This document shows, in pieces, positions 36,165 to 49,640 of a stretch of DNA of 64,000 nt. Below the pieces are notes generated by a model that did no database searches, was not told the origin of the DNA, and saw only the letters and a program-made list of their open reading frames with translations. The position numbers and the translations under genes are program-made. The first letter of the stretch is position 1, and every line of letters starts with the position of its first letter. Origin of the DNA: Galeopsis tetrahit (lineage: Eukaryota; Streptophyta; Magnoliopsida; Lamiales; Lamiaceae); contig OY776124.1 of the NCBI GenBank assembly GCA_963675135.1, positions 24,240,066 to 24,304,065 on the forward strand, read 5' to 3'.

Positions 36165-37125
36165 TTAGAACAAAGAAGTATTGGTAATGGTTAACTCTTT
36201 GCAACTCTTGAAACTTTTGAAAAGTAGAGAATGAGAGAAACGAAGAAAGTGCGTTTTCACATTAGAGTGAGCATAAACTCTCACTAACGAGTGTAGTTTT
36301 GTGATAATTAAAGACAAAATAATGTTTTCTTGGTAACTAATCACTAAATCTTCGTATTTATCGAATCTTAATTTCACTATCAACATGTTGGAAAAAACAA
36401 CTTTAGAACAAAGATGTATTGGTAATGGTTAACTCTTTTCAATTCTTGAGTCTTTTGAAAAATAGAGAATGAGGAAATTGAAGAAAGTGCGTTTTCACAT
36501 TAGAATGAGCATAAACTCTCACTAACGAGTGTAGTTTTGTGATAATTAAAGATAAAATAATGTTTTCTTGGTAACTAATCACTAAATCTTCGTATTTGTC
36601 GAATCTTAATTTCACTATCAACGTGTTGGACAAAACAAGAACTTTAGAACAAAGATGTATTGGTAATGGTTAACTCTTTGCAATTCTTGAGTCTTTTGAA
36701 AAATAGAGAATGAGGGAATTGAAGAAAGTGCGTTTTCACATTAGAATGAGCATAAACTCTCACTAACGAGTGTAGTTTTGTGATAATTAAAGACAAAATA
36801 ATGTTTTCTTGGTAACTAATCACTAAATCTTCGTATTTGTCGAATCTAAATTTCGATATCAACGTGTTGGACAAAACAAGAACTTTAGAACAAAGAAGTA
36901 TTGGTAATGGTTAACTCTTTTCAACTCTTGAAACTTTTGAAAAGTAGAGAATGAGAGAAACGAAGAAAGTGCGTTTTCACATTAGAGTGAGCATAAACTC
37001 TCACAAACGAATGTAATTTTGTGATAATTAAAGACAAAATAATGTTTTCTTGGTATCTAATCACTAAATCAATGTATTTGTCGAATCTAAATTTCGATAT
37101 CAACGTGTTGGACAAAACAAGAACT
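36165..37125. repeat. HOR unit 14: 4-mer A-B-C-[D/M] (961 bp)
   Basis: Same as unit 4 and, like it, directly follows a 3134-bp canonical unit. The D/M hybrid at 36885 has ctcacaaacg and a private aaatcaatgtattt near 37073, a C to T change at a CG. Confidence 0.9.
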
Positions 37126-40100
37126 TTAGAACAAAGAAGTATTGGTAATGGTTAACTCTTTGCAACTCTTGAAACTTTTGAAAAGTAGAGAATGAGAGAA
37201 ACGAAGAAAGTGCGTTTTCACATTAGAGTGAGCATAAACTCTCACTAACGAGTGTAGTTTTGTGATAATTAAAGACAAAATAATGTTTTCTTGGTAACTA
37301 ATCACTAAATCTTCGTATTTATCGAATCTTAATTTCACTATCAACATGTTGGAAAAAACAACTTTAGAACAAAGATGTATTGGTAAGGGTTAACTCTTTT
37401 CAATTCTTGAGTCTTTTGAAAAATAGAGAATGAGGAAATTGAAGAAAGTGCGTTTTCACATTAGAATGAGCATAAACTCTCACTAACGAGTGTAGTTTTG
37501 TGATAATTAAAGACAAAATAATGTTTTCTTGGTAACTAATCACTAAATCTTCGTATTTGTCGAATCTAAATTTCGATATCAACGTGTTGGACAAAACAAG
37601 AACTTTAGAACAAAGAAGTATTGGTAATGGTTAACTCTTTGCAACTCGTGAAAATTTTGAAAAGTAGAGAATGAGAGAAACGAAGAAAGTGCGTTTTCAC
37701 ATTAGAGTGAGCATAAACTCTCACTAACGAGTGTAATTTTGTGATAATTAAAGACAAAATAATGTTTTCTTGGTAACTAATCACTAAATCTTCGTATTTA
37801 TCGAATCTTAATTTCACTATCAACGTGTTGGAAAAAACAACAACTTTAGAACAAAGATGTATTGGTAATGGTTAACTCTTTGCAATTCTTGAGTCTTTTG
37901 AAAATAGAGAATGAGGGAATTGAAGAAAGTGCGTTTTCACATTAGAATTAGCATAAACTCTCACTAACGAGTGTAGTTTTGTGATAATTAAAGACAAAAT
38001 AATGTTTTCTTGGTAACTAATCACTAAATCTTCGTATTTGTCGAATCTAAATTTCGATATCAACGTGTTGGACAAAACAAGAACTTTAGAACCAAGAAGT
38101 ATTGGTAATGTTTAACTCTTTGCAACTCTTGAAAGTTTTGAAAAGTAGAGAATGAGAGAAACGAAGAAAGTGCGTTTTCACGTTAGAGTGAGCATAAACT
38201 CTCACTAACGAGTGTAATTTTGTGATAATTAAAGACAAAATAATGTTTTCTTGGTAACTAATCACTAAATCTTCGTATTTATCGAATCTTAATTTCACTA
38301 TCAACGTGTTGGAAAAAACAACAACTTTAGAACAAAGATGTATTGGTAATGGTTAACTCTTTGCAATTCTTGAGTCTTTTGAAAAATAGAGAATGAGGGA
38401 ATTGAAGAAAGTGCGTTTTCACATTAGAATGAGCATAAACTCTCACTAACGAGTGTAGTTTTGTGATAATTAAAGACAAAATAATGTTTTCTTGGTAACT
38501 AATCACTAAATCTTCGTATTTGTCGAATCTAAATTTCGATATCAACGTGTTGGACAAAACAAGAACATTAGAACAAAGAAGTATATTGGTAATGGTTAAC
38601 TCTTTGCAACTCGTGAAAATTTTGAAAAGTAGAGAATGAGAGAAACGAAGAAAGTGCGTTTTCACATTAGAGTGAGCATAAACTCTCACTAACGAGTGTA
38701 ATTTTGTGATAATTAAAGACAAAATAATGTTTTCTTGGTAACTAATCACTAAATCTTCGTATTTATCGAATCTTAATTTCACTATCAACGTGTTGGAAAA
38801 AACAACAACTTTAGAACAAAGATGTATTGGTAATGGTTAACTCTTTGCAATTCTTGAGTCTTTTGAAAAATAGAGAATGAGGAAATTGAAGAAAGTGCGT
38901 TTTCACATTAGAATGAGCATAAACTCTCACTAACGAGTGTAGTTTTGTGATAATTAAAGACAAAATAATGTTTTCTTGGTAACTAAGCACTAAATCTTCG
39001 TATTTATCGAATCTTAATTTCACTATCAACATGTTGGAAAAAACAACAACTTTAGAACAAAGATGTATTGGTAATGGTTAACTCTTTTCAATTCTTGAGT
39101 CTTTTGAAAAATAGAGAATGAGGAAATTGAAGAAAGTGCGTTTTCACATTAGAATGAGCATAAACTCTCACTAACGAGTGTAGTTTTGTGATAATTAAAG
39201 ATAAAATAATGTTTTCTTGGTAACTAATCACTAAATCTTCGTATTTGTCGAATCTTAATTTCACTATCAACGTGTTGGACAAAACAAGAACTTTAGAACA
39301 AAGATGTATTGGTAATGGTTAACTCTTTGCAATTCTTGAGTCTTTTGAAAAATAGAGAATGAGGGAATTGAAGAAAGTGCGTTTTCACATTAGAATGAGC
39401 ATAAACTCTCACTAACGAGTGTAGTTTTGTGATAATTAAAGACAAAATAATGTTTTCTTGGTAACTAATCACTAAATCTTCGTATTTGTCGAATCTAAAT
39501 TTCGATATCAACGTGTTGGACAAAACAAGAACTTTAGAACAAAGAAGTATTGGTAATGGTTAACTCTTTTCAACTCTTGAAACTTTTGAAAAGTAGAGAA
39601 TGAGAGAAACGAAGAAAGTGCGTTTTCACATTAGAGTGAGCATAAACTCTCACAAACGAATGTAATTTTGTGATAATTAAAGACAAAATAATGTTTTCTT
39701 GGTAACTAATCACTAAATCTTCGTATTTATCGAATCTTAATTTCACTATCAACGTGTTGGAAAAAACAACAACTTTAGAACAAAGATGTATTGGTAATGG
39801 TTAACTCTTTGCAATTCTTGAGTCTTTTGAAAAATAGAGAATGAGGGAATTGAAGAAAGTGCGTTTTCACATTAGAATGAGCATAAACTCTCACTAACGA
39901 GTGTAGTTTTGTGATAATTAAAGACAAAATAATGTTTTCTTTGTAACTAATCACTAAATCTTCGTATTTGTCGAATCTAAATTTCGATATCAACGTGTTG
40001 GACAAAACAAGAACTTTAGAACAAAAAAGTATTGGTAATGGTTAACTCTTTGCAACTCGTGAAAATTTTGAAAAGTAGAGAATGAGAGAAACGAAGAAAG

Positions 40101-42182
40101 TGCGTTTTCACATTAGAGTGAGCATAAACTCTCACTAACGAGTGTAATTTTGTGATAATTAAAGACAAAATAATGTTTTCTTGGTAACTAATCACTAAAT
40201 CTTCGTATTTATCGAATCTTAATTTCACTATCAACGTGTTGGAAAAAACAACAACTTTAGAACAAAGATGTATTGGTAATGGTTAACTCTTTGCAATTCT
40301 TGAGTCTTTTGAAAATAGAGAATGAGGGAATTGAAGAAAGTGCGTTTTCACATTAGAATTAGCATAAACTCTCACTAACGAGTGTAGTTTTGTGATAATT
40401 AAAGACAAAATAATGTTTTCTTGGTAACTAATCACTAAATCTTTGTATTTGTCGAATCTAAATTTCGATATCAACGTGTTGGACAAAACAAGAACTTTAG
40501 AACCAAGAAGTATTGGTAATGTTTAACTCTTTGCAACTCTTGAAAGTTTTGAAAAGTAGAGAATGAGAGAAACGAAGAAAGTGCGTTTTCACGTTAGAGT
40601 GAGCATAAACTCTCACTAACGAGTGTAATTTTGTGATAATTAAAGACAAAATAATGTTTTCTTGGTAACTAATCACTAAATCTTCGTATTTATCGAATCT
40701 TAATTTCACTATCAACGTGTTGGAAAAAACAACAACTTTAGAACAAAGATGTATTGGTAATGGTTAACTCTTTGCAATTCTTGAGTCTTTTGAAAAATAG
40801 AGAATGAGGGAATTGAAGAAAGTGCGTTTTCACATTAGAATGAGCATAAACTCTCACTAACGAGTGTAGTTTTGTGATAATTAAAGACAAAATAATGTTT
40901 TCTTGGTAACTAATCACTAAATCTTCGTATTTGTCGAATCTAAATTTCGATATCAACGTGTTGGACAAAACAAGAACATTAGAACAAAGAAGTATATTGG
41001 TAATGGTTAACTCTTTGCAACTCGTGAAAATTTTGAAAAGTAGAGAATGAGAGAAACGAAGAAAGTGCGTTTTCACATTAGAGTGAGCATAAACTCTCAC
41101 TAACGAGTGTAATTTTGTGATAATTAAAGACAAAATAATGTTTTCTTGGTAACTAATCACTAAATCTTCGTATTTATCGAATCTTAATTTCACTATCAAC
41201 GTGTTGGAAAAAACAACAACTTTAGAACAAAGATGTATTGGTAATGGTTAACTCTTTGCAATTCTTGAGTCTTTTGAAAAATAGAGAATGAGGAAATTGA
41301 AGAAAGTGCGTTTTCACATTAGAATGAGCATAAACTCTCACTAACGAGTGTAGTTTTGTGATAATTAAAGACAAAATAATGTTTTCTTGGTAACTAATCA
41401 CTAAATCTTCGTATTTATCGAATCTTAATTTCACTATCAACATGTTGGAAAAAACAACTTTAGAACAAAGATGTATTGGTAATGGTTAACTCTTTTCAAT
41501 TCTTGAGTCTTTTGAAAAATAGAGAATGAGGAAATTGAAGAAAGTGCGTTTTCACATTAGAATGAGCATAAACTCTCACTAACGAGTGTAGTTTTGTGAT
41601 AATTAAAGATAAAATAATGTTTTCTTGGTAACTAATCACTAAATCTTCGTATTTGTCGAATCTTAATTTCACTATCAACGTGTTGGACAAAACAAGAACT
41701 TTAGAACAAAGATGTATTGGTAATGGTTAACTCTTTGCAATTCTTGAGTCTTTTGAAAAATAGAGAATGAGGGAATTGAAGAAAGTGCGTTTTCACATTA
41801 GAATGAGCATAAACTCTCACTAACGAGTGTAGTTTTGTGATAATTAAAGACAAAATAATGTTTTCTTGGTAACTAATCACTAAATCTTCGTATTTGTCGA
41901 ATCTAAATTTCGATATCAACGTGTTGGACAAAACAAGAACTTTAGAACAAAGAAGTATTGGTAATGGTTAACTCTTTTCAACTCTTGAAACTTTTGAAAA
42001 GTAGAGAATGAGAGAAACGAAGAAAGTGCGTTTTCACATTAGAGTGAGCATAAACTCTCACAAACGAATGTAATTTTGTGATAATTAAAGACAAAATAAT
42101 GTTTTCTTGGTATCTAATCACTAAATCAACGTATTTGTCGAATCTAAATTTCGATATCAACGTGTTGGACAAAACAAGAACT
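37126..42182. repeat. HOR unit 15: 21-mer (5057 bp)
   Basis: Order: A-[B/E]-F-G-H-I-J-[K/A]-B-C-D-E-F-G-H-I-J-[K/A]-B-C-[D/M]. Monomers start at 37126, 37364, 37605, 37846, 38086, 38327, 38568, 38811, 39052, 39293, 39534, 39775, 40016, 40257, 40497, 40738, 40979, 41222, 41460, 41701 and 41942. It is three shortened units joined by two K/A hybrids, so no full L or M occurs until the final D/M. Both J copies are 243 bp, each preceded by an I tail with gaacatta instead of gaacttta, a marker also found before J at 46266. Confidence 0.88.
38811..39051. repeat. Hybrid monomer K/A
   Basis: It follows J and starts as K (gatg head, ctctttgcaattc, gaggaaattg) but ends as A (TTCA tail with caacatg, here with aactaagcac) and leads into B. 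Others are at 41222-41459 (with the 3-bp deletion), 46509-46749 (aactaagcac) and 55419-55656 (with the 3-bp deletion). The two tail forms show that K/A hybrids formed, or were re-converted, more than once. Confidence 0.85.
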
Positions 42183-43142
42183 TTAGAACAAAGAAGTATT
42201 GGTAATGGTTAACTCTTTGCAACTCTTGAAACTTTTGAAAAGTAGAGAATGAGAGAAACGAAGAAAGTGCGTTTTCACATTAGAGTGAGCATAAACTCTC
42301 ACTAACGAGTGTAGTTTTGTGATAATTAAAGACAAAATAATGTTTTCTTGGTAACTAATCACTAAATCTTCGTATTTATCGAATCTTAATTTCACTATCA
42401 ACATGTTGGAAAAAACAACTTTAGAACAAAGATGTATTGGTAAGGGTTAACTCTTTTCAATTCTTGAGTCTTTTGAAAAATAGAGAATGAGGAAATTGAA
42501 GAAAGTGCGTTTTCACATTAGAATGAGCATAAACTCTCACTAACGAGTGTAGTTTTGTGATAATTAAAGACAAAATAATGTTTTCTTGGTAACTAATCAC
42601 TAAATCTTCGTATTTGTCGAATCTAAATTTCGATATCAACGTGTTGGACAAAACAAGAACTTTAGAACAAAGAAGTATTGGTAATGGTTAACTCTTTGCA
42701 ACTCGTGAAAATTTTGAAAAGTAGAGAATGAGAGAAACGAAGAAAGTGCGTTTTCACATTAGAGTGAGCATAAACTCTCACTAACGAGTGTAATTTTGTG
42801 ATAATTAAAGACAAAATAATGTTTTCTTGGTAACTAATCACTAAATCTTCGTATTTATCGAATCTTAATTTCACTATCAACGTGTTGGAAAAAACAACAA
42901 CTTTAGAACAAAGATGTATTGGTAATGGTTAACTCTTTGCAATTCTTGAGTCTTTTGAAAATAGAGAATGAGGGAATTGAAGAAAGTGCGTTTTCACATT
43001 AGAATTAGCATAAACTCTCACTAACGAGTGTAGTTTTGTGATAATTAAAGACAAAATAATGTTTTCTTGGTAACTAATCACTAAATCTTCGTATTTGTCG
43101 AATCTAAATTTCGATATCAACGTGTTGGACAAAACAAGAACT

Positions 43143-43862
43143 TTAGAACCAAGAAGTATTGGTAATGTTTAACTCTTTGCAACTCTTGAAAGTTTTGAAA
43201 AGTAGAGAATGAGAGAAACGAAGAAAGTGCGTTTTCACGTTAGAGTGAGCATAAACTCTCACTAACGAGTGTAATTTTGTGATAATTAAAGACAAAATAA
43301 TGTTTTCTTGGTAACTAATCACTAAATCTTCGTATTTATCGAATCTTAATTTCACTATCAACGTGTTGGAAAAAACAACTTTAGAACAAAGATGTATTGG
43401 TAATGGTTAACTCTTTTCAATTCTTGAGTCTTTTGAAAAATAGAGAATGAGGAAATTGAAGAAAGTGCGTTTTCACATTAGAATGAGCATAAACTCTCAC
43501 TAACGAGTGTAGTTTTGTGATAATTAAAGATAAAATAATGTTTTCTTGGTAACTAATCACTAAATCTTCGTATTTGTCGAATCTTAATTTCACTATCAAC
43601 GTGTTGGACAAAACAAGAACTTTAGAACAAAGATGTATTGGTAATGGTTAACTCTTTGCAATTCTTGAGTCTTTTGAAAAATAGAGAATGAGGGAATTGA
43701 AGAAAGTGCGTTTTCACATTAGAATGAGCATAAACTCTCACTAACGAGTGTAGTTTTGTGATAATTAAAGACAAAATAATGTTTTCTTGGTAACTAATCA
43801 CTAAATCTTCGTATTTGTCGAATCTAAATTTCGATATCAACGTGTTGGACAAAACAAGAACT
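43143..43862. repeat. 720-bp tandem duplication, left copy (H/A-B-C)
   Basis: H/A (238 bp) starts as lineage-2 H (accaagaagta, aatgtttaac, cacgttagag) and ends with a TTCA tail carrying the 3-bp deletion otherwise seen in A. It keeps caacgtg rather than the caacatg of A. B and C follow. Compared base by base with the next 720 bp, I found no difference. Confidence 0.92.
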
Positions 43863-44582
43863 TTAGAACCAAGAAGTATTGGTAATGTTTAACTCTTTGC
43901 AACTCTTGAAAGTTTTGAAAAGTAGAGAATGAGAGAAACGAAGAAAGTGCGTTTTCACGTTAGAGTGAGCATAAACTCTCACTAACGAGTGTAATTTTGT
44001 GATAATTAAAGACAAAATAATGTTTTCTTGGTAACTAATCACTAAATCTTCGTATTTATCGAATCTTAATTTCACTATCAACGTGTTGGAAAAAACAACT
44101 TTAGAACAAAGATGTATTGGTAATGGTTAACTCTTTTCAATTCTTGAGTCTTTTGAAAAATAGAGAATGAGGAAATTGAAGAAAGTGCGTTTTCACATTA
44201 GAATGAGCATAAACTCTCACTAACGAGTGTAGTTTTGTGATAATTAAAGATAAAATAATGTTTTCTTGGTAACTAATCACTAAATCTTCGTATTTGTCGA
44301 ATCTTAATTTCACTATCAACGTGTTGGACAAAACAAGAACTTTAGAACAAAGATGTATTGGTAATGGTTAACTCTTTGCAATTCTTGAGTCTTTTGAAAA
44401 ATAGAGAATGAGGGAATTGAAGAAAGTGCGTTTTCACATTAGAATGAGCATAAACTCTCACTAACGAGTGTAGTTTTGTGATAATTAAAGACAAAATAAT
44501 GTTTTCTTGGTAACTAATCACTAAATCTTCGTATTTGTCGAATCTAAATTTCGATATCAACGTGTTGGACAAAACAAGAACT
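43863..44582. repeat. 720-bp tandem duplication, right copy (H/A-B-C)
   Basis: Same as 43143-43862 throughout. The identity ends shortly after 44583, where the left copy is followed by the accaag head of H and the right copy by the acaaag head of D/M. Confidence 0.92.
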
Positions 44583-44823
44583 TTAGAACAAAGAAGTATT
44601 GGTAATGGTTAACTCTTTTCAACTCTTGAAACTTTTGAAAAGTAGAGAATGAGAGAAACGAAGAAAGTGCGTTTTCACATTAGAGTGAGCATAAACTCTC
44701 ACAAACGAATGTAATTTTGTGATAATTAAAGACAAAATAATGTTTTCTTGGTATCTAATCACTAAATCAACGTATTTGTCGAATCTAAATTTCGATATCA
44801 ACGTGTTGGACAAAACAAGAACT

Positions 44824-47800
44824 TTAGAACAAAGAAGTATTGGTAATGGTTAACTCTTTGCAACTCTTGAAACTTTTGAAAAGTAGAGAATGAGAGAAAC
44901 GAAGAAAGTGCGTTTTCACATTAGAGTGAGCATAAACTCTCACTAACGAGTGTAGTTTTGTGATAATTAAAGACAAAATAATGTTTTCTTGGTAACTAAT
45001 CACTAAATCTTCGTATTTATCGAATCTTAATTTCACTATCAACATGTTGGAAAAAACAACTTTAGAACAAAGATGTATTGGTAAGGGTTAACTCTTTTCA
45101 ATTCTTGAGTCTTTTGAAAAATAGAGAATGAGGAAATTGAAGAAAGTGCGTTTTCACATTAGAATGAGCATAAACTCTCACTAACGAGTGTAGTTTTGTG
45201 ATAATTAAAGACAAAATAATGTTTTCTTGGTAACTAATCACTAAATCTTCGTATTTGTCGAATCTAAATTTCGATATCAACGTGTTGGACAAAACAAGAA
45301 CTTTAGAACAAAGAAGTATTGGTAATGGTTAACTCTTTGCAACTCGTGAAAATTTTGAAAAGTAGAGAATGAGAGAAACGAAGAAAGTGCGTTTTCACAT
45401 TAGAGTGAGCATAAACTCTCACTAACGAGTGTAATTTTGTGATAATTAAAGACAAAATAATGTTTTCTTGGTAACTAATCACTAAATCTTCGTATTTATC
45501 GAATCTTAATTTCACTATCAACGTGTTGGAAAAAACAACAACTTTAGAACAAAGATGTATTGGTAATGGTTAACTCTTTGCAATTCTTGAGTCTTTTGAA
45601 AATAGAGAATGAGGGAATTGAAGAAAGTGCGTTTTCACATTAGAATTAGCATAAACTCTCACTAACGAGTGTAGTTTTGTGATAATTAAAGACAAAATAA
45701 TGTTTTCTTGGTAACTAATCACTAAATCTTCGTATTTGTCGAATCTAAATTTCGATATCAACGTGTTGGACAAAACAAGAACTTTAGAACCAAGAAGTAT
45801 TGGTAATGTTTAACTCTTTGCAACTCTTGAAAGTTTTGAAAAGTAGAGAATGAGAGAAACGAAGAAAGTGCGTTTTCACGTTAGAGTGAGCATAAACTCT
45901 CACTAACGAGTGTAATTTTGTGATAATTAAAGACAAAATAATGTTTTCTTGGTAACTAATCACTAAATCTTCGTATTTATCGAATCTTAATTTCACTATC
46001 AACGTGTTGGAAAAAACAACAACTTTAGAACAAAGATGTATTGGTAATGGTTAACTCTTTGCAATTCTTGAGTCTTTTGAAAAATAGAGAATGAGGGAAT
46101 TGAAGAAAGTGCGTTTTCACATTAGAATGAGCATAAACTCTCACTAACGAGTGTAGTTTTGTGATAATTAAAGACAAAATAATGTTTTCTTGGTAACTAA
46201 TCACTAAATCTTCGTATTTGTCGAATCTAAATTTCGATATCAACGTGTTGGACAAAACAAGAACATTAGAACAAAGAAGTATATTGGTAATGGTTAACTC
46301 TTTGCAACTCGTGAAAATTTTGAAAAGTAGAGAATGAGAGAAACGAAGAAAGTGCGTTTTCACATTAGAGTGAGCATAAACTCTCACTAACGAGTGTAAT
46401 TTTGTGATAATTAAAGACAAAATAATGTTTTCTTGGTAACTAATCACTAAATCTTCGTATTTATCGAATCTTAATTTCACTATCAACGTGTTGGAAAAAA
46501 CAACAACTTTAGAACAAAGATGTATTGGTAATGGTTAACTCTTTGCAATTCTTGAGTCTTTTGAAAAATAGAGAATGAGGAAATTGAAGAAAGTGCGTTT
46601 TCACATTAGAATGAGCATAAACTCTCACTAACGAGTGTAGTTTTGTGATAATTAAAGACAAAATAATGTTTTCTTGGTAACTAAGCACTAAATCTTCGTA
46701 TTTATCGAATCTTAATTTCACTATCAACATGTTGGAAAAAACAACAACTTTAGAACAAAGATGTATTGGTAATGGTTAACTCTTTTCAATTCTTGAGTCT
46801 TTTGAAAAATAGAGAATGAGGAAATTGAAGAAAGTGCGTTTTCACATTAGAATGAGCATAAACTCTCACTAACGAGTGTAGTTTTGTGATAATTAAAGAT
46901 AAAATAATGTTTTCTTGGTAACTAATCACTAAATCTTCGTATTTGTCGAATCTTAATTTCACTATCAACGTGTTGGACAAAACAAGAACTTTAGAACAAA
47001 GATGTATTGGTAATGGTTAACTCTTTGCAATTCTTGAGTCTTTTGAAAAATAGAGAATGAGGGAATTGAAGAAAGTGCGTTTTCACATTAGAATGAGCAT
47101 AAACTCTCACTAACGAGTGTAGTTTTGTGATAATTAAAGACAAAATAATGTTTTCTTGGTAACTAATCACTAAATCTTCGTATTTGTCGAATCTAAATTT
47201 CGATATCAACGTGTTGGACAAAACAAGAACTTTAGAACAAAGAAGTATTGGTAATGGTTAACTCTTTTCAACTCTTGAAACTTTTGAAAAGTAGAGAATG
47301 AGAGAAACGAAGAAAGTGCGTTTTCACATTAGAGTGAGCATAAACTCTCACAAACGAATGTAATTTTGTGATAATTAAAGACAAAATAATGTTTTCTTGG
47401 TAACTAATCACTAAATCTTCGTATTTATCGAATCTTAATTTCACTATCAACGTGTTGGAAAAAACAACAACTTTAGAACAAAGATGTATTGGTAATGGTT
47501 AACTCTTTGCAATTCTTGAGTCTTTTGAAAAATAGAGAATGAGGGAATTGAAGAAAGTGCGTTTTCACATTAGAATGAGCATAAACTCTCACTAACGAGT
47601 GTAGTTTTGTGATAATTAAAGACAAAATAATGTTTTCTTTGTAACTAATCACTAAATCTTCGTATTTGTCGAATCTAAATTTCGATATCAACGTGTTGGA
47701 CAAAACAAGAACTTTAGAACAAAAAAGTATTGGTAATGGTTAACTCTTTGCAACTCGTGAAAATTTTGAAAAGTAGAGAATGAGAGAAACGAAGAAAGTG

Positions 47801-48676
47801 CGTTTTCACATTAGAGTGAGCATAAACTCTCACTAACGAGTGTAATTTTGTGATAATTAAAGACAAAATAATGTTTTCTTGGTAACTAATTACTAAATCT
47901 TCGTATTTATCGAATCTTAATTTCACTATCAACGTGTTGGAAAAAACAACAACTTTAGAACAAAGATGTATTGGTAATGGTTAACTCTTTGCAATTCTTG
48001 AGTCTTTTGAAAATAGAGAATGAGGGAATTGAAGAAAGTGCGTTTTCACATTAGAATTAGCATAAACTCTCACTAACGAGTGTAGTTTTGTGATAATTAA
48101 AGACAAAATAATGTTTTCTTGGTAACTAATCACTAAATCTTTGTATTTGTCGAATCTAAATTTCGATATCAACGTGTTGGACAAAACAAGAACTTTAGAA
48201 CCAAGAAGTATTGGTAATGTTTAACTCTTTGCAATTCTTGAGTCTTTTGAAAAATAGAGAATGAGGGAATTGAAGAAAGTGCGTTTTCACATTAGAATGA
48301 GCATAAACTCTCAATAACGAGTGTAGTTTTGTGATAATTAAAGACAAAATAATGTTTTCTTGGTAACTAATCACTAAATCTTCGTATTTGTCGAATCTAA
48401 ATTTCGATATCAACGTGTTGGACAAAACAAGAACTTTAGAACAAAGAAGTATTGGTAATGGTTAACTCTTTTCAACTCTTGAAACTTTTGAAAAGTAGAG
48501 AATGAGAGAAACGAAGAAAGTGCGTTTTCACATTAGAGTGAGCATAAACTCTCACAAACAAATGTAATTTTGTGATAATTAAAGACAAAATAATGTTTTC
48601 TTGGTAACTAATCACTAAATCAACGTATTTGTCGAATCTAAATTTCGATATCAACGTTTTGGACAAAACAAGAACT
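44824..48676. repeat. HOR unit 17: 16-mer (3853 bp)
   Basis: Order: A-[B/E]-F-G-H-I-J-[K/A]-B-C-D-E-F-G-[H/L]-M, starting at 44824, 45062, 45303, 45544, 45784, 46025, 46266, 46509, 46750, 46991, 47232, 47473, 47714, 47955, 48195 and 48436. The first 14 monomers repeat 37126-40496 of unit 15, 7698 bp away, including the rare ctttgtattt in G (40444 and 48142). After that the H/L hybrid jumps to M. Confidence 0.9.
48195..48435. repeat. Hybrid monomer H/L with a crossover mapped to about 14 bp
   Basis: It starts as lineage-2 H (accaagaagta, aatgtttaac) and by 48235 has become L (gcaattcttgag, gagggaattg, ctctcaataacg, TTCG tail). The switch falls between about 48221 and 48234. It is the only copy I saw with a Y head on an X body. 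Confidence 0.86.
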
Positions 48677-49399
48677 TTAGAACAAAGAAGTATTGGTAAT
48701 GGTTAACTCTTTGCAACTCTTGAAACTTTTGAAAAGTAGAGAATGAGAGAAACGAAGAAAGTGCGTTTTCACATTAGAGTGAGCATAAACTCTCACTAAC
48801 GAGTGTAGTTTTGTGATAATTAAAGACAAAATAATGTTTTCTTGGTAACTAAGCACTAAATCTTCGTATTTATCGAATCTTAATTTCACTATCAACATGT
48901 TGGAAAAAACAACAACTTTAGAACAAAGATGTATTGGTAATGGTTAACTCTTTTCAATTCTTGAGTCTTTTGAAAAATAGAGAATGAGGAAATTGAAGAA
49001 AGTGCGTTTTCACATTAGAATGAGCATAAACTCTCACTAACGAGTGTAGTTTTGTGATAATTAAAGATAAAATAATGTTTTCTTGGTAACTAATCACTAA
49101 ATCTTCGTATTTGTCGAATCTTAATTTCACTATCAACGTGTTGGACAAAACAAGAACTTTAGAACAAAGATGTATTGGTAATGGTTAACTCTTTGCAATT
49201 CTTGAGTCTTTTGAAAAATAGAGAATGAGGGAATTGAAGAAAGTGCGTTTTCACATTAGAATGAGCATAAACTCTCACTAACGAGTGTAGTTTTGTGAAA
49301 ATTAAAGACAAAATAATGTTTTCTTGGTAACTAATCACTAAATCTTCGTATTTGTCGAATCTAAATTTCGATATCAACGTGTTGGACAAAACAAGAACT
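48436..49399. repeat. 964-bp tandem duplication, left copy (M-A-B-C)
   Basis: Four monomers, starting at 48436, 48677, 48918 and 49159. Rare markers shared with the next 964 bp are cacaaacaaatg in M, caacgtttt at the M-A junction, aactaagcac in A, and gtgaaaattaaag in C. Confidence 0.9.
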
Positions 49400-49640
49400 T
49401 TAGAACAAAGAAGTATTGGTAATGGTTAACTCTTTTCAACTCTTGAAACTTTTGAAAAGTAGAGAATGAGAGAAACGAAGAAAGTGCGTTTTCACATTAG
49501 AGTGAGCATAAACTCTCACAAACAAATGTAATTTTGTGATAATTAAAGACAAAATAATGTTTTCTTGGTAACTAATCACTAAATCAACGTATTTGTCGAA
49601 TCTAAATTTCGATATCAACGTTTTGGACAAAACAAGAACT
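48677..49640. repeat. HOR unit 18: 4-mer A-B-C-[D/M] (964 bp)
   Basis: Same order as units 4, 14 and 20 but in the units-1-and-2 lineage: A keeps the full 241 bp, D/M has ggtaactaatc and ends caacgtttt. It forms the middle of the 964-bp tandem duplication. Confidence 0.9.

Larger units (their letters stand above)
42183..44823. repeat. HOR unit 16: 11-mer A-[B/E]-F-G-[H/A]-B-C-[H/A]-B-C-[D/M] (2641 bp)
   Basis: Monomers start at 42183, 42421, 42662, 42903, 43143, 43381, 43622, 43863, 44101, 44342 and 44583. The block H/A-B-C occurs twice in tandem without any difference. All B copies carry aaagataaaa. No I, J, K or L is present. Confidence 0.9.
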
